From: JALNZF01 sp049793155
GTDB taxonomy: Bacteria > Nitrospirota > UBA9217
Length of the DNA stretch: 17,745 nucleotides
Direction: 5' to 3'
Assembly (NCBI GenBank): GCA_049793155.1
Contig: JBARBN010000179.1
Coordinates: 1-17,745, forward strand
Below are positions 7,413 to 14,630 of this stretch, in pieces. The notes below the pieces were generated by a model, which saw only the letters and a program-made list of their open reading frames with translations, did not search any database and was not told the origin of the DNA. A program made the position numbers and the translations under genes. The stretch's first letter is position 1. The number at the start of each line of letters is the position of its first letter.

Positions 7413-9212
7413 ATGAACCTGACCTACGCTGAACTTTCATCGCCGGGCCCGGCCCGCGAGAACAACGAGGATTTCGTCGGCTCCTGGCAACCGCAGACGC
7501 TGGAAGAAAAACGCAGTCGCGGCGCGGTCGCGATCCTGGCCGACGGCGTGGGCGGAATGGAGCGCGGCGAAGTGGCAAGCCGCCTCGCAGTGGAAACGGC
7601 CCTGAAGACCTTCCAGGAGGCCCCGGGGGAGCAGTCTCCGCAGCAGCTCATCACGCAGATGTTCAATGCGGCTAATCTTGCGGTCTACGACAAAAGCCTG
7701 GAAGACCATGGCAAGGCGCGCATGGCTACGACCCTGGCCGTTGTCGTGCTGAGGAACAATGAGATCACGGTAGGCAATGTGGGGGATTCGCGGGTCTACC
7801 TGGTGCGCAAGGCCACGATCAAGCAGCTGTCCACGGACCACACCTACATCGGGATGCAGCAGAAGTTCGGACTAATCTCCGAACAGGAGGCCAAGACCAG
7901 TGACAAACGTTCTGTCCTGACCCGCAGTGTTGGACAGGAGCCGGTGATCCGGGTCGATGTAGAGATCGCCACCGTGTTCAAAGGTGACAAGGTTGTGCTG
8001 TGCTCCGACGGTCTGTACGCGCACGTGGCCGACAGCGAGATCGCCGAGATCGTGTCGCGTCTTTCTCCGGCCCAGGCCTGCCGTCAGCTCGTGGCCCTGG
8101 CAGAGCAGCGCGGCACTGACGACAACCTCTCGGTACAGGTCGTGCAGATCAACGAGGTCGAGAAGGTCTCTTTATACCGGGGCGTAGCCATGTACCAGGA
8201 AACAGCAGATCCCACGACCAAATACGAAGTCCGGCCCGGACAGGTCCTCGACAACCGTTTTCAAATCCTCGAAACGATCTCCCGGAGCGGCATGGCCACC
8301 ATCTTCAAGGCCACGGACCTGAACACCAAGCTGCCCGTTGCGATCAAGGTCCCGCTCATACAGTATGAGAGCGATCCCGGCTTTTACTCGAGGTTCCTGC
8401 GCGAAGAGGAGATCGGGAGCCGCCTGAACCATCCCTCTATCCTGAAATTTTATCCCGTGCCTGAGGAGCTTCGCACCCGGCCGTACATCGTGACCGAGTA
8501 TCTTCGCGGCTATACGCTCTCTTATCTTCTCACCAGCGTCCGTCCGATGCCTGAAAAGGATGCGCTCAAGCTGGCCAGTCTCGTCTGCGAAGCGCTCGTG
8601 TACATGCATGAACAGGGTGTGGTCCATCGGGATCTCAAGCCGCAGAATATCATGCTTTGCAACGACGGCACGATCCGAATCATGGACTTCGGCATCGCCA
8701 AGGCCGCGGGCAGGCGGATGACCTTTGCCGGTTTCACTCCGGCAGTGGGCACTCCCGATTACATGGCCCCTGAGCAGGTTAAGGGCAAGCGCGGGGACGA
8801 GCGGACCGACATCTACAGCCTCGGCGCTATGCTCTATGAAATGGTAGTGGGCGTGCCGCCGTTCCAGTGCGAGACCGACAACCCGCTCGTGATCATGAAC
8901 GCCCGCGTGGATGGCGACCCTGTTGCCCCTCGGAAACGCAATCCAAAGGTTTCTCCACAGGTCGAGGAGATCGTCCTCCACGCCATGGAGCGTGACCCCC
9001 GGAAGCGTTATCAGACAGCCACTGCAATGAAGGCGGAGCTGGACGACCCTTCTACGGTGCAACTTACCGGCAGATGCGACCGCCTCCAGGAGCCGTCGTT
9101 AGGGAAGCGCGGATTGAAGAAGGCGCTTTGGCTCGCGCTTGGCATATCGATCCCCCTCATTATTTTTGGGCTCGTCATCTGGCTGATCATCCACCGCGGT
9201 CCCGCGCACTAA
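7413..9212 (+). CDS. PP2C phosphatase-Ser/Thr protein kinase fusion, membrane anchored
   Basis: 599-residue bifunctional signalling enzyme. The N-terminal PP2C phosphatase (about 1-247) has its metal motifs: NED (18-20), DGVGG (44-48), GDSR (124-127), SDG (198-200) and TDDN (235-238). The kinase domain (about 282-550) has Lys312 in VAIKV, HRDLKPQN (405-412), DFG (425-427) and APE (452-454). The glycine loop is degenerate (ISRSGMATIF, a single Gly at 293 instead of GxGxxG). One membrane helix (about 570-593) closes the protein, with both domains probably cytoplasmic. There is no clear ribosome site before ATG 7413, so the mRNA may be nearly leaderless; a weak TTGAAC (7365) / GATAAA (7390) pair with 19-nt spacing is the only promoter hint. 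It follows the permease but sits behind a terminator, so a link to transport is inferred. Confidence 0.9.
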   Translation: MNLTYAELSSPGPARENNEDFVGSWQPQTLEEKRSRGAVAILADGVGGMERGEVASRLAVETALKTFQEAPGEQSPQQLITQMFNAANLAVYDKSLEDHGKARMATTLAVVVLRNNEITVGNVGDSRVYLVRKATIKQLSTDHTYIGMQQKFGLISEQEAKTSDKRSVLTRSVGQEPVIRVDVEIATVFKGDKVVLCSDGLYAHVADSEIAEIVSRLSPAQACRQLVALAEQRGTDDNLSVQVVQINEVEKVSLYRGVAMYQETADPTTKYEVRPGQVLDNRFQILETISRSGMATIFKATDLNTKLPVAIKVPLIQYESDPGFYSRFLREEEIGSRLNHPSILKFYPVPEELRTRPYIVTEYLRGYTLSYLLTSVRPMPEKDALKLASLVCEALVYMHEQGVVHRDLKPQNIMLCNDGTIRIMDFGIAKAAGRRMTFAGFTPAVGTPDYMAPEQVKGKRGDERTDIYSLGAMLYEMVVGVPPFQCETDNPLVIMNARVDGDPVAPRKRNPKVSPQVEEIVLHAMERDPRKRYQTATAMKAELDDPSTVQLTGRCDRLQEPSLGKRGLKKALWLALGISIPLIIFGLVIWLIIHRGPAH

Positions 9213-9234
9213 AGCCGACAGGTTCTCTTCTACC

Positions 9235-9747
9235 TCAGTCAGAGCTCTGCAGATTTCCACTATTGTTGCCATCAGCCACCTTATCCTTTTTGGCCACGAC
9301 AGATATTGCTCCGTTGTTCTCCAGGATGGCGGAGTGAACCTCTGCAACGGAGGAGCAGCCGGATCTACGAAGAGCCGCATTGAGCTCATGGTGGGTGAGT
9401 TGAGCTTTTGCCATCACATCCTCAAATAACTTTCCGTTATGAATCAGTATTTGCGGCCGTCCCTCTACAATGGCCTCCAGCTTCTTGTATCGATGGGTCA
9501 CCAGGCTCACTAAAAAGTTCAACCCTATCAAAGTGGCCGCAGTGATGAGCCCTCCGATCAGGGAATTGTCGCCGGCATTCATCGAGTTTTGGACAGCATT
9601 TGCCAGCACAAGAAGCAGGACGAGATCGAACGGCGCCAGTTGTCCCACCTGTCGTTTGCCGGTTATGCGCAGCAGCGCCAGGAGAAAGAGATATACTACT
9701 ACGCCCCTAAAAATTAGTTCCCACCAGGGAACTGCCATGTTCAGCAT
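9235..9747 (-). CDS. DUF421 (YetF-like) membrane protein
   Basis: 170-residue protein with two to three N-terminal membrane helices (about 8-80) and a small cytoplasmic C-terminal domain. The segment LLRITGKRQVGQLAPFDLVL is the DUF421 hallmark. The C-terminal part (YKKLEAIVEGRPQILIHNGKL and later) is the YetF-type domain. The protein is shorter than YetF itself but similar in length to other short members. The function of the family is not established. The start at 9747 has AAAGGAG about 11 nt upstream on this strand. Convergent with the kinase gene, 22 nt apart, with no obvious terminator between. Unrelated to the nitrogen genes as far as I can see. Confidence 0.8.
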   Translation of the reverse strand: MLNMAVPWWELIFRGVVVYLFLLALLRITGKRQVGQLAPFDLVLLLVLANAVQNSMNAGDNSLIGGLITAATLIGLNFLVSLVTHRYKKLEAIVEGRPQILIHNGKLFEDVMAKAQLTHHELNAALRRSGCSSVAEVHSAILENNGAISVVAKKDKVADGNNSGNLQSSD

Positions 9748-9801
9748 ACGTAATTCATCTCCTTTGATGCTATGAAAGTCTTAACGTTATTATAGGTAAG
9801 A

Positions 9802-9830
9802 AGTTTATGCTTATCCCGGATACTTGTCAA
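9802..9830 (-). promoter_or_regulatory. candidate sigma-70 promoter of the DUF421 gene
   Basis: On the minus strand, a perfect TTGACA (-35, at 9825-9830) lies 17 nt from TAAACT (-10, at 9802-9807). A TATAAT also occurs slightly downstream (9789-9794). It faces the DUF421 start at 9747. Confidence 0.45.
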
Positions 9831-9979
9831 TGAGATGAAGAATGAAGGGACGATAAGACCATGCAGATTACCTGATGAGGTACCAAGACTCCCGTGGTGC
9901 TCAGGAACGCGTCCCGGAATGCCCCCGATCTGAACACTAGATGATGTGATCCCGGAAAAGGTTGAGAATGGGTCACCCT

Positions 9980-10007
9980 TGCCCATTTATTAATCAGGAG
10001 CCTATAA
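9980..10007 (+). promoter_or_regulatory. candidate 28-bp activator element of the SMR-amt promoter
   Basis: TGCNCAT (9980) followed at exactly 12 nt by RRTCANNNGCCTAWWA (9992-10007). The same arrangement and spacing occur at 13654 and 14854. It lies about -155 to -128 from the inferred start, as expected for an enhancer bound by an NtrC-type activator. It is not an obvious enteric NtrC site. Confidence 0.5.
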
Positions 10008-10108
10008 TTTCATCTCCCGTAAGATAGCGGAAGGGATATTTTATGCCGACGCAATAAGGTTGGGGAATAAAATCAATCGGTTCATAATGTTATTTCAAGA
10101 TGAGCGCA

Positions 10109-10124
10109 TGGCATGAGCTTTGCT
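10109..10124 (+). promoter_or_regulatory. sigma-54 (-24/-12) promoter of the SMR-amt operon
   Basis: TGGCATG-N4-TTGCT is a full RpoN consensus match, with GG (10110-10111) and GC (10122-10123) 12 nt apart. The inferred start near 10135 gives a leader of about 142 nt. An IHF-like AATCAATCGGTTC (10071-10083) lies upstream. Confidence 0.9.
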
Positions 10125-10276
10125 TTAATATTATCAAAGCGAAGTTGTAACTGAAGTCAGTCGGCGGCAATATAAAGTGGTTCTCGTGTGCGGACCCCGC
10201 GGAATGATGAACAGATCTTTTGCAACAGGTATCAATCACAGAAAAAAATAAGGTTCCAATTTAAGGAGATTCACAG

Positions 10277-10609
10277 ATGACTTATCTTGCCTGGCTTGTC
10301 TTTATCGCTGCGGCAGTTCTTGAAGTCGGCGGCGATGCCGTGGTTCGCAAGGGGCTTCGCGGAAGCGGTCTTATCATAATTATGACCGGGTTCGCCATGC
10401 TGGGCTGTTATGGCGTGGTGGTCAACATGGTGAAGTGGGATTTCTCGAAATTGCTCGGGGTGTACGTCGCAATCTTTGCGATTATCAGCATATTGTTCGG
10501 ACGCTTTGTATTCAAGGAAACCATTCCTACTCCAACGTGGATAGGATTGATGGTTATTGTCGGCGGCGGAATGATCATTCAGTTCGGAGACAAGATCAAG
10601 ATTTGGTAA
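10277..10609 (+). CDS. SMR-like (EmrE/YnfA-type) small four-helix membrane protein
   Basis: 110-residue protein with four predicted membrane helices (about 3-23, 31-50, 57-77, 84-103). The first helix carries a membrane-embedded Glu16 in VLEVGGD, the position of the proton/drug-binding Glu14 of EmrE. The last half (GVYVAIFAIISILFGRFVFKE..PTPTWIGLMVIVGGGMII) follows the SMR/DMT pattern. Such proteins export small cations as dimers; guanidinium or amines would suit the context, but the usual Gdx signature is not obvious. ATG 10277 follows AAGGAG (10263-10268). It is the first gene behind a sigma-54 promoter and lies 13 nt before amt, so it is expressed with the ammonium genes. The exact family and substrate are uncertain. 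Confidence 0.65.
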   Translation: MTYLAWLVFIAAAVLEVGGDAVVRKGLRGSGLIIIMTGFAMLGCYGVVVNMVKWDFSKLLGVYVAIFAIISILFGRFVFKETIPTPTWIGLMVIVGGGMIIQFGDKIKIW

Positions 10610-10622
10610 TGAAAGATGCCTT

Positions 10623-11882
10623 ATGAATAGCTCGATAATTACTGTTATAGGGACACTGATCTGCGCTTTTCTCGTTATCTTCATGCAGGCAGGTTTTGCC
10701 ATGATGGAGACCGGGTTTACAAGGGCGAAGAACGCAGGCCATACCATGGCGATGAACATGATGGTATTCGTCATCGCAGTGCTCGGTTACTGGTCTATCG
10801 GCTATGGTCTGCAGATGGGCGGAAAAGGGTTCTTCCTTTCCGGTGCGTCCTCTGACGCTTCGATCTTCACGCTTTTCTTTTCCTCGGTGGTTTACCTGAA
10901 CATCGCGGCCACCATACCGACCGGAGCGATGGCCGAGCGCTGGAGCTTCAAATCTTTCGTTGTGTACGCGTTCTTCATCGCCATGTTCATGTATCCGCTC
11001 TATGCAAACTGGGTGTGGGGCGGAGGGTGGCTGGCCGGGCTCGGCAGGAACTTTGGGTTGGGTCATGGGGTCCTCGACTTTGCCGGTTCATCGATCGTCC
11101 ATATGGTCGGAGGTGTTGCCGGGCTGGCGGGCGCCATCGTGCTCGGTCCGCGCATGGGGAAATACCGGGCCAACGGGACCCCTACGGCCATTCCCGGCCA
11201 TCACATTCCGATGGCAATCGTCGGGTGCCTGGTCCTTTTCTTCGGGTGGTTCGGGTTAAATGCGGGCCCGGCCATGGCAGACGGCGGTATCCGGTTCGGT
11301 GTCATCGTGGTGAATACCCTGCTTGCCGGCGTTGCGGCTGCTGTCGCGGCCATGTGCTATGTGTGGTTCGTGTACGACAAACCGGATCTTTCCCTGATCG
11401 CGAACGGACTTCTCGGCGGCCTCGTTGCCGTCTCGGCATCCTGCGCATTTGTGAGTCCCTTTGGGGCAATTATAATAGGGCTTATTGCCGGGCTGCTCTG
11501 CTGCGCGAGCGTCTTCTTCGTCGAGCGAAAGCTGAGGGTAGACGATCCCGTGGGCGCAGTGTCGGTCCATGGCGCCTGCGGTGCATGGGGCATGATCGCT
11601 CTCGGGCTTTTTGCGGACGGCACCTACGGCGATGGTCTGAATGGCGTTGCCGGTACAGTCAGGGGGCTGTTCTACGGTAACGCATCTCAATTCACGGCCC
11701 AATTGATCGGTGTCATCGTGAATTTCGTTCTTGTTTATGTTGTCATGTACGCCTTCTTCAAGGCCCTGGACAGGATCATACCGATGCGGGTATCGGAAGA
11801 AGTTGAGTTTGAAGGCCTTGACCAGAGCGAAGTGGCTGTTACCGCTTATCCCGACTTCAACATCACGAAAACACGCAGATAG
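10623..11882 (+). CDS. Amt-family ammonium transporter or sensor, divergent paralogue
   Basis: 419-residue membrane protein of the Amt/Mep/Rh family with about 11 helices and no signal-peptide extension. Conserved Asp152 (LDFAG), twin pore histidines His160 (IVHMVGG) and His316 (SVHGACG) and Trp132 (WVWGGG) are present. Both residues of the AmtB phenylalanine gate are changed: F107 aligns with Tyr91 (YLNIAATIPTGAMAER) and F215 with Leu212 (GWFGLNAG). The N-terminal QAGFAMMETGFTRAKNAGHTM marks a clade different from the second Amt in this window. It may transport with altered selectivity or act as a sensor. There is no strong ribosome site; coupling to the SMR-like gene 13 nt upstream is likely. 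A broken P-II gene follows 8 nt after the stop. Confidence 0.9.
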   Translation: MNSSIITVIGTLICAFLVIFMQAGFAMMETGFTRAKNAGHTMAMNMMVFVIAVLGYWSIGYGLQMGGKGFFLSGASSDASIFTLFFSSVVYLNIAATIPTGAMAERWSFKSFVVYAFFIAMFMYPLYANWVWGGGWLAGLGRNFGLGHGVLDFAGSSIVHMVGGVAGLAGAIVLGPRMGKYRANGTPTAIPGHHIPMAIVGCLVLFFGWFGLNAGPAMADGGIRFGVIVVNTLLAGVAAAVAAMCYVWFVYDKPDLSLIANGLLGGLVAVSASCAFVSPFGAIIIGLIAGLLCCASVFFVERKLRVDDPVGAVSVHGACGAWGMIALGLFADGTYGDGLNGVAGTVRGLFYGNASQFTAQLIGVIVNFVLVYVVMYAFFKALDRIIPMRVSEEVEFEGLDQSEVAVTAYPDFNITKTRR

Positions 11883-11890
11883 GGATTATC

Positions 11891-12225
11891 ATGAATATGA
11901 TCGATAAAGCCGTTCAAGCTCGAAGCGGTCAAGGAACCCCTGAGCGCTGTCGGTGTCAGCGGATTGACTGTTACTCCTGAAACGAGGAGGTTCGGCGGCC
12001 AAAAAGGGCACATCGAGTTGTATCACGGAATGGAGATAGATTATGAATTCCTTCTCAAGGTGAAGATCGAGGTCGTTGTGCCGGATGCCATGGCGGATAT
12101 GGTGATAGCTGCGATCCGGGACAAGGCCTTGGACCGGGAATGTCGGAGACGGAAAAATATTTGTCTCGAGACTGACAGAGGAGGTACGCGTCAGGACCGG
12201 AGAGCTCGGCAGCGCAGCGATATAA
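11891..12225 (+). pseudogene. frameshifted P-II (glnK/glnB-like) pseudogene
   Basis: Reads as a P-II protein only across three frames. The start ATGAATATGATCGA jumps into the KPFKLEAVK.PLSAVGVSGLTVTPET frame, consistent with loss of about 8 nt compared with the intact sister gene at 14283. The frame then runs through the T-loop (FGGQKGHIELYHGMEI) to AAIRDKA. One extra base in GCCTTGG shifts the end (WTGNVGDGKIFVSRLTEEVRVRTGELGSAAI, then TAA at 12223-12225). Every canonical block is still legible, so decay is recent or the sequence contains errors. It lies 8 nt after amt, the normal amt-glnK order. The T-loop carries Tyr46 but Ile in place of Tyr51, like its sister. Confidence 0.85.
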
Positions 12226-12230
12226 GTTTG

Positions 12231-12306
12231 AAACCCTTCATTCCCCTCCCTGAATGAAAGGTAATAAGCGGGGAGACGGCGATTTGAGAGATCGTCGTCT
12301 ATCCTT
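12231..12306 (+). repeat. structured glnK 3' UTR, copy A
   Basis: Follows the P-II pseudogene. Over the central 60 nt (12241-12300) it is 51/60 identical, without gaps, to 14641-14700. It folds into TTCATTC/GAATGAA around a CCCTCCCT loop, then GACGGCGAT/ATCGTCGTC around a TTGAGAG loop, then the terminator. Nearly all differences between the copies are transitions, and the second stem keeps pairing through G-U exchanges. Possibly a 3'-UTR-derived small RNA. Confidence 0.6.
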
Positions 12307-12309
12307 CCC

Positions 12310-12348
12310 GGGGTTGGCATGTTCCATTGCATGCCAACCCCTTTTTTT
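12310..12348 (+). terminator. intrinsic terminator after the P-II pseudogene
   Basis: A perfect 12-bp stem, GGGGTTGGCATG (12310-12321) with CATGCCAACCCC (12330-12341), is followed by seven T. Related by compensating changes to the terminators at 14710 and 16927. Confidence 0.95.
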
Positions 12349-12459
12349 AACACCAGGAGACGAATTTATGCGACAATACGTTAAGCGAGCTCGTGATTGT
12401 AATTCGCGTTGAATAATCGGGATTCAAAATAGCATCAGGCGGATCTGGACGTACGGAAA

Positions 12460-13509
12460 ATGATGATTACTCCTATCCTCATCGGTATTTTTTTCATAAT
12501 CCTGCTCTTCCCGCTTTTCATAAAAAAGGTGGAACATAACCTCGAACTGTTCCTTTTCGTCACCGGCAGCGTCACACTCCTGCTCGCTCACCTGGTGGGG
12601 CCCGAACCGCTCCTGACCATGCGTCTAGTTGAGTCTGCGTTCATGGAGCCCATAAAAATAACCATCGCCACCCTGATATTCGGTTTGGCCTTCCGGGCAA
12701 TGCGCGAGCCGATGAAAAAGAAGATCGTGATCGCCGAGGTCCGGCTTGGCCCGCGTGCCTTCGCCTTTCTGCTTATCCTCGTGCTCGGCCTGATCTCGAG
12801 CGTTATCACTGCTATCATTGCTGCGCTGATCCTGTGCGAGGTCGTGAGCGCTATCAATCTCGACAAGAAGTACGAAACACGCCTGGTCGTCTTTGCATGC
12901 TTTTCGATCGGCATGGGTGCGGCGCTTACGCCGATCGGCGAACCCTTGTCCACTATTGCCGTGGCCAAGTTGCGCGGCGGTGCGCTGGACGGTGATTTCT
13001 TCATGCTGTTGCGGATCTTCGGCGTCTACATCCTTCCGGGCCTCGTTTTGGTTTCTCTTGTGGGAAGTTTTCTTCGCGGCACACAGGTCTCGCGATCAGA
13101 GAGCCTCGTCGAGGACTTTGCCGAGCCTTTCGGGCACATCGCGCTCCGTGCGTTCAAGGTCTATATTTTTGTCATGGCTCTGGTCCTGCTCGGTGCGGGA
13201 TTTAAGCCGTTGATCGACCTGTATATCTCGAAAATGCCGGCCCCGCTTCTCTACTGGGTCAATATCACTTCGGCGATCCTCGACAATGCGACGCTCGCCG
13301 CGGCGGAGCTCGGGCCGCTCATGACGGCTGCGCAGGTGAAGGGCATCATCATGGGTATCATCATCTCCGGGGGGATGCTGATCCCCGGCAACATTCCGAA
13401 CATCATTGCCGCGAACAAGCTGAAGATATCGAGCCGGGCATGGGCAGCAACAGGCGTGCCATTCGGGTTGCTCATCATGGCAATCTACTTCATCATTCTC
13501 TATAGATAA
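12460..13509 (+). CDS. DUF1646-family predicted cation transporter
   Basis: 349-residue inner-membrane protein with about ten helices. The segments GLISSVITAIIAALILCEVV and GMGAALTPIGEPLSTIAVAKL match the DUF1646 (predicted cation transporter) family, which is related to the ion transporter superfamily that includes NhaD and ArsB; the TPIGEP motif is the expected re-entrant site. Length is normal for the family. The substrate is unknown. The start is ambiguous between ATG 12460 and ATG 12463, with only a weak ribosome site (ACGGA). It lies between two terminator- or promoter-bounded P-II modules, as if inserted between duplicated copies. An inverted repeat TTGAAT/ATTCAA (12409-12427) upstream may be an operator. 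No sigma-54 site is seen. Confidence 0.82.
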   Translation: MMITPILIGIFFIILLFPLFIKKVEHNLELFLFVTGSVTLLLAHLVGPEPLLTMRLVESAFMEPIKITIATLIFGLAFRAMREPMKKKIVIAEVRLGPRAFAFLLILVLGLISSVITAIIAALILCEVVSAINLDKKYETRLVVFACFSIGMGAALTPIGEPLSTIAVAKLRGGALDGDFFMLLRIFGVYILPGLVLVSLVGSFLRGTQVSRSESLVEDFAEPFGHIALRAFKVYIFVMALVLLGAGFKPLIDLYISKMPAPLLYWVNITSAILDNATLAAAELGPLMTAAQVKGIIMGIIISGGMLIPGNIPNIIAANKLKISSRAWAATGVPFGLLIMAIYFIILYR

Positions 13510-13653
13510 TGTGAAGTGCGTCGGCTCCCGCAACCGACAGCAGGAAAGGCGTTGGACCGCCTTCAAGGTATCGAGCGCCTCACCATCTTGATCCTGCGGA
13601 ACCTTTCACCGCGGCCCGCCCATGGAGCTCCTGATATTTCTTATTCAGATTCA

Positions 13654-13681
13654 TGCACATTTATCGATCAATCGCCTAAAA
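13654..13681 (+). promoter_or_regulatory. candidate 28-bp activator element of the two-P-II operon
   Basis: TGCACAT at 13654 and GATCAATCGCCTAAAA at 13666-13681, 12 nt start to start as in the copies at 9980 and 14854. Over 33 nt it is 25/33 identical to the copy at 9980 without gaps. It lies about -157 to -130 from the inferred start. Confidence 0.5.
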
Positions 13682-13784
13682 ATTCAGCTTCAAGGTGATG
13701 AGAAAACGATATTAATTTTACTGACGACATAAGTTTGGTCCATAAAATCAGGTGCTTCATCTTATTTGTAAAGCGTGGCAAGAA

Positions 13785-13800
13785 TGGCATGGGCCTTGCT
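13785..13800 (+). promoter_or_regulatory. sigma-54 (-24/-12) promoter of the two-P-II operon
   Basis: TGGCATG-N4-TTGCT is a full RpoN consensus match, with GG (13786-13787) and GC (13798-13799) 12 nt apart. The inferred start near 13811 gives a leader of about 37 nt. An IHF-like AATCAGGTGCTTC lies at 13746-13758. Confidence 0.9.
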
Positions 13801-13847
13801 TTAGTAATTCAGATAGAAGATGCGTCAGTTACAGAAAGGAGATTGAC

Positions 13848-14186
13848 ATGAAAAGGATCGAAGCTATTATCCGGCCGGCCATGGTTACAGCGGTCTGCGC
13901 GGCTTTGGACAAAGCGGGTCATCCCGGCGTGACCATATCGGCAGTCGAGGGACGGGGGAACCAAAAAGGGTGGGTAAGTCATGTTCGCGGCAAGTCATAT
14001 AACGTGAGCCTGTTGGCTAAGGCGAGAGTGGAAGTGGTCGCAAAAGATGAAGATACCGACCAGATCGTCACCGCCATACGTGAGGCAGCGGTGACCGGTG
14101 AGGTGGGAGACGGAAAGATCTTCGTCCACGACATGGCCAACGTCATAAGGATACGGACCAATGAAAGCGGAATGGCGGCAATATAA
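13848..14186 (+). CDS. divergent P-II signal protein
   Basis: 112-residue trimeric P-II family regulator sensing ATP/ADP and 2-oxoglutarate. Family residues are present: Arg36-Gly-Asn-Gln39-Lys-Gly, Lys58, GDGK (87-90), Arg101 and Arg103. Tyr51, the uridylylation site of GlnB/GlnK, is kept in RGKSY, but position 46 is Val (SHVRGKSY) and the N-terminus is RPAMVTAVCAAL rather than KPFKLDEV. It is therefore neither a standard GlnB nor an obvious NifI, and probably has its own target. ATG 13848 follows AGAAAGGAG; longer in-frame readings from 13752 would start upstream of the promoter and are rejected. First gene after a sigma-54 promoter, with a second P-II gene 97 nt downstream. Confidence 0.88.
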   Translation: MKRIEAIIRPAMVTAVCAALDKAGHPGVTISAVEGRGNQKGWVSHVRGKSYNVSLLAKARVEVVAKDEDTDQIVTAIREAAVTGEVGDGKIFVHDMANVIRIRTNESGMAAI

Positions 14187-14282
14187 CGCTGTTTATTGTG
14201 CCCGTTGGATCGATTATCTTTGGCGCAATGATCACTCAGTTTAGATATATATATGATCCAGCACGCGGTCGGGAGTTCTCAC

Positions 14283-14624
14283 ATGAAAAAGATAGAGGCC
14301 ATCATAAAGCCGTTCAAACTCGATGAGGTTAAGGACGCCTTGAGCGCCCTGGGAGTGAGCGGGATGACCGTAACCCCTGAAACGAGGGGGTTCGGAAGGC
14401 AGAAGGGGCAGGTTGAGATTTTCCATGGCGCCGAGATTTCAGTCTCATTCATCCCGAAGGTGAAAATAGAACTGGTGGTGGCGGACATCATGGTGGAACC
14501 GGTTCTTTCCGTTATCAAGGAGAAGTCATGGACCGGCAGTATCGGCGATGGCAAGATATTCGTCACACAGCTTGATGAGGTCGTGCGGGTCAGGACCGGA
14601 GAACATGGAATCGCGGCGATCTAA
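14283..14624 (+). CDS. P-II protein (GlnK-like) lacking the uridylylation tyrosine
   Basis: 113-residue P-II regulator. The N-terminus MKKIEAIIKPFKLDEVKDAL, Gln40, the Lys59 region, GDGKIFV and RVRTGE are canonical. The T-loop is altered: TPETRGFGRQKG is one residue longer than in GlnK, and the tyrosines at GlnK positions 46 and 51 are Phe47 and Ile52 (EIFHGAEISV). It cannot be uridylylated at the usual site, so it may respond only to nucleotides and 2-oxoglutarate. It is the intact sister of the pseudogene at 11891, sharing the PET insertion and the 3' UTR. No promoter is seen in the 96-nt gap upstream, so it is probably co-transcribed with the preceding P-II gene. The ribosome site (GGGAG) is weak. 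Confidence 0.9.
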   Translation: MKKIEAIIKPFKLDEVKDALSALGVSGMTVTPETRGFGRQKGQVEIFHGAEISVSFIPKVKIELVVADIMVEPVLSVIKEKSWTGSIGDGKIFVTQLDEVVRVRTGEHGIAAI

Positions 14625-14630
14625 AGCATC

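Larger units (their letters stand above)
9748..10276. other. long intergenic region before the SMR-amt operon
   Basis: No gene is supported in these 529 nt. It holds a minus-strand sigma-70 candidate (9802-9830), an AATGGG/CCCATT inverted repeat (near 9968-9988) overlapping the activator element at 9980-10007, an IHF-like site (10071-10083) and a sigma-54 promoter (10109-10124). The stretch from about 9980 to 10130 is visibly homologous to 13654-13806 upstream of the two-P-II operon. Confidence 0.65.
13510..13847. other. intergenic region before the two-P-II operon
   Basis: No gene is supported. A short hairpin GTCGG/CCGAC (13520-13538) follows the DUF1646 gene without a T-run. The right half is the regulatory region: activator element (13654-13681), IHF-like site (13746-13758) and sigma-54 promoter (13785-13800), homologous to the region before the SMR-amt operon. 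Confidence 0.65.

Noticed and set aside
13752..13847. N-terminal extension of the P-II gene at 13848 from an upstream in-frame start
   Set aside because: The extension would begin upstream of the sigma-54 promoter at 13785-13800, has no P-II homology, and ATG 13848 has a good ribosome site and the normal family N-terminus.
14187..14282. A promoter between the two P-II genes (TTGGCGCAATGATCAC)
   Set aside because: No GC at the -12 position; co-transcription from 13785 is simpler.
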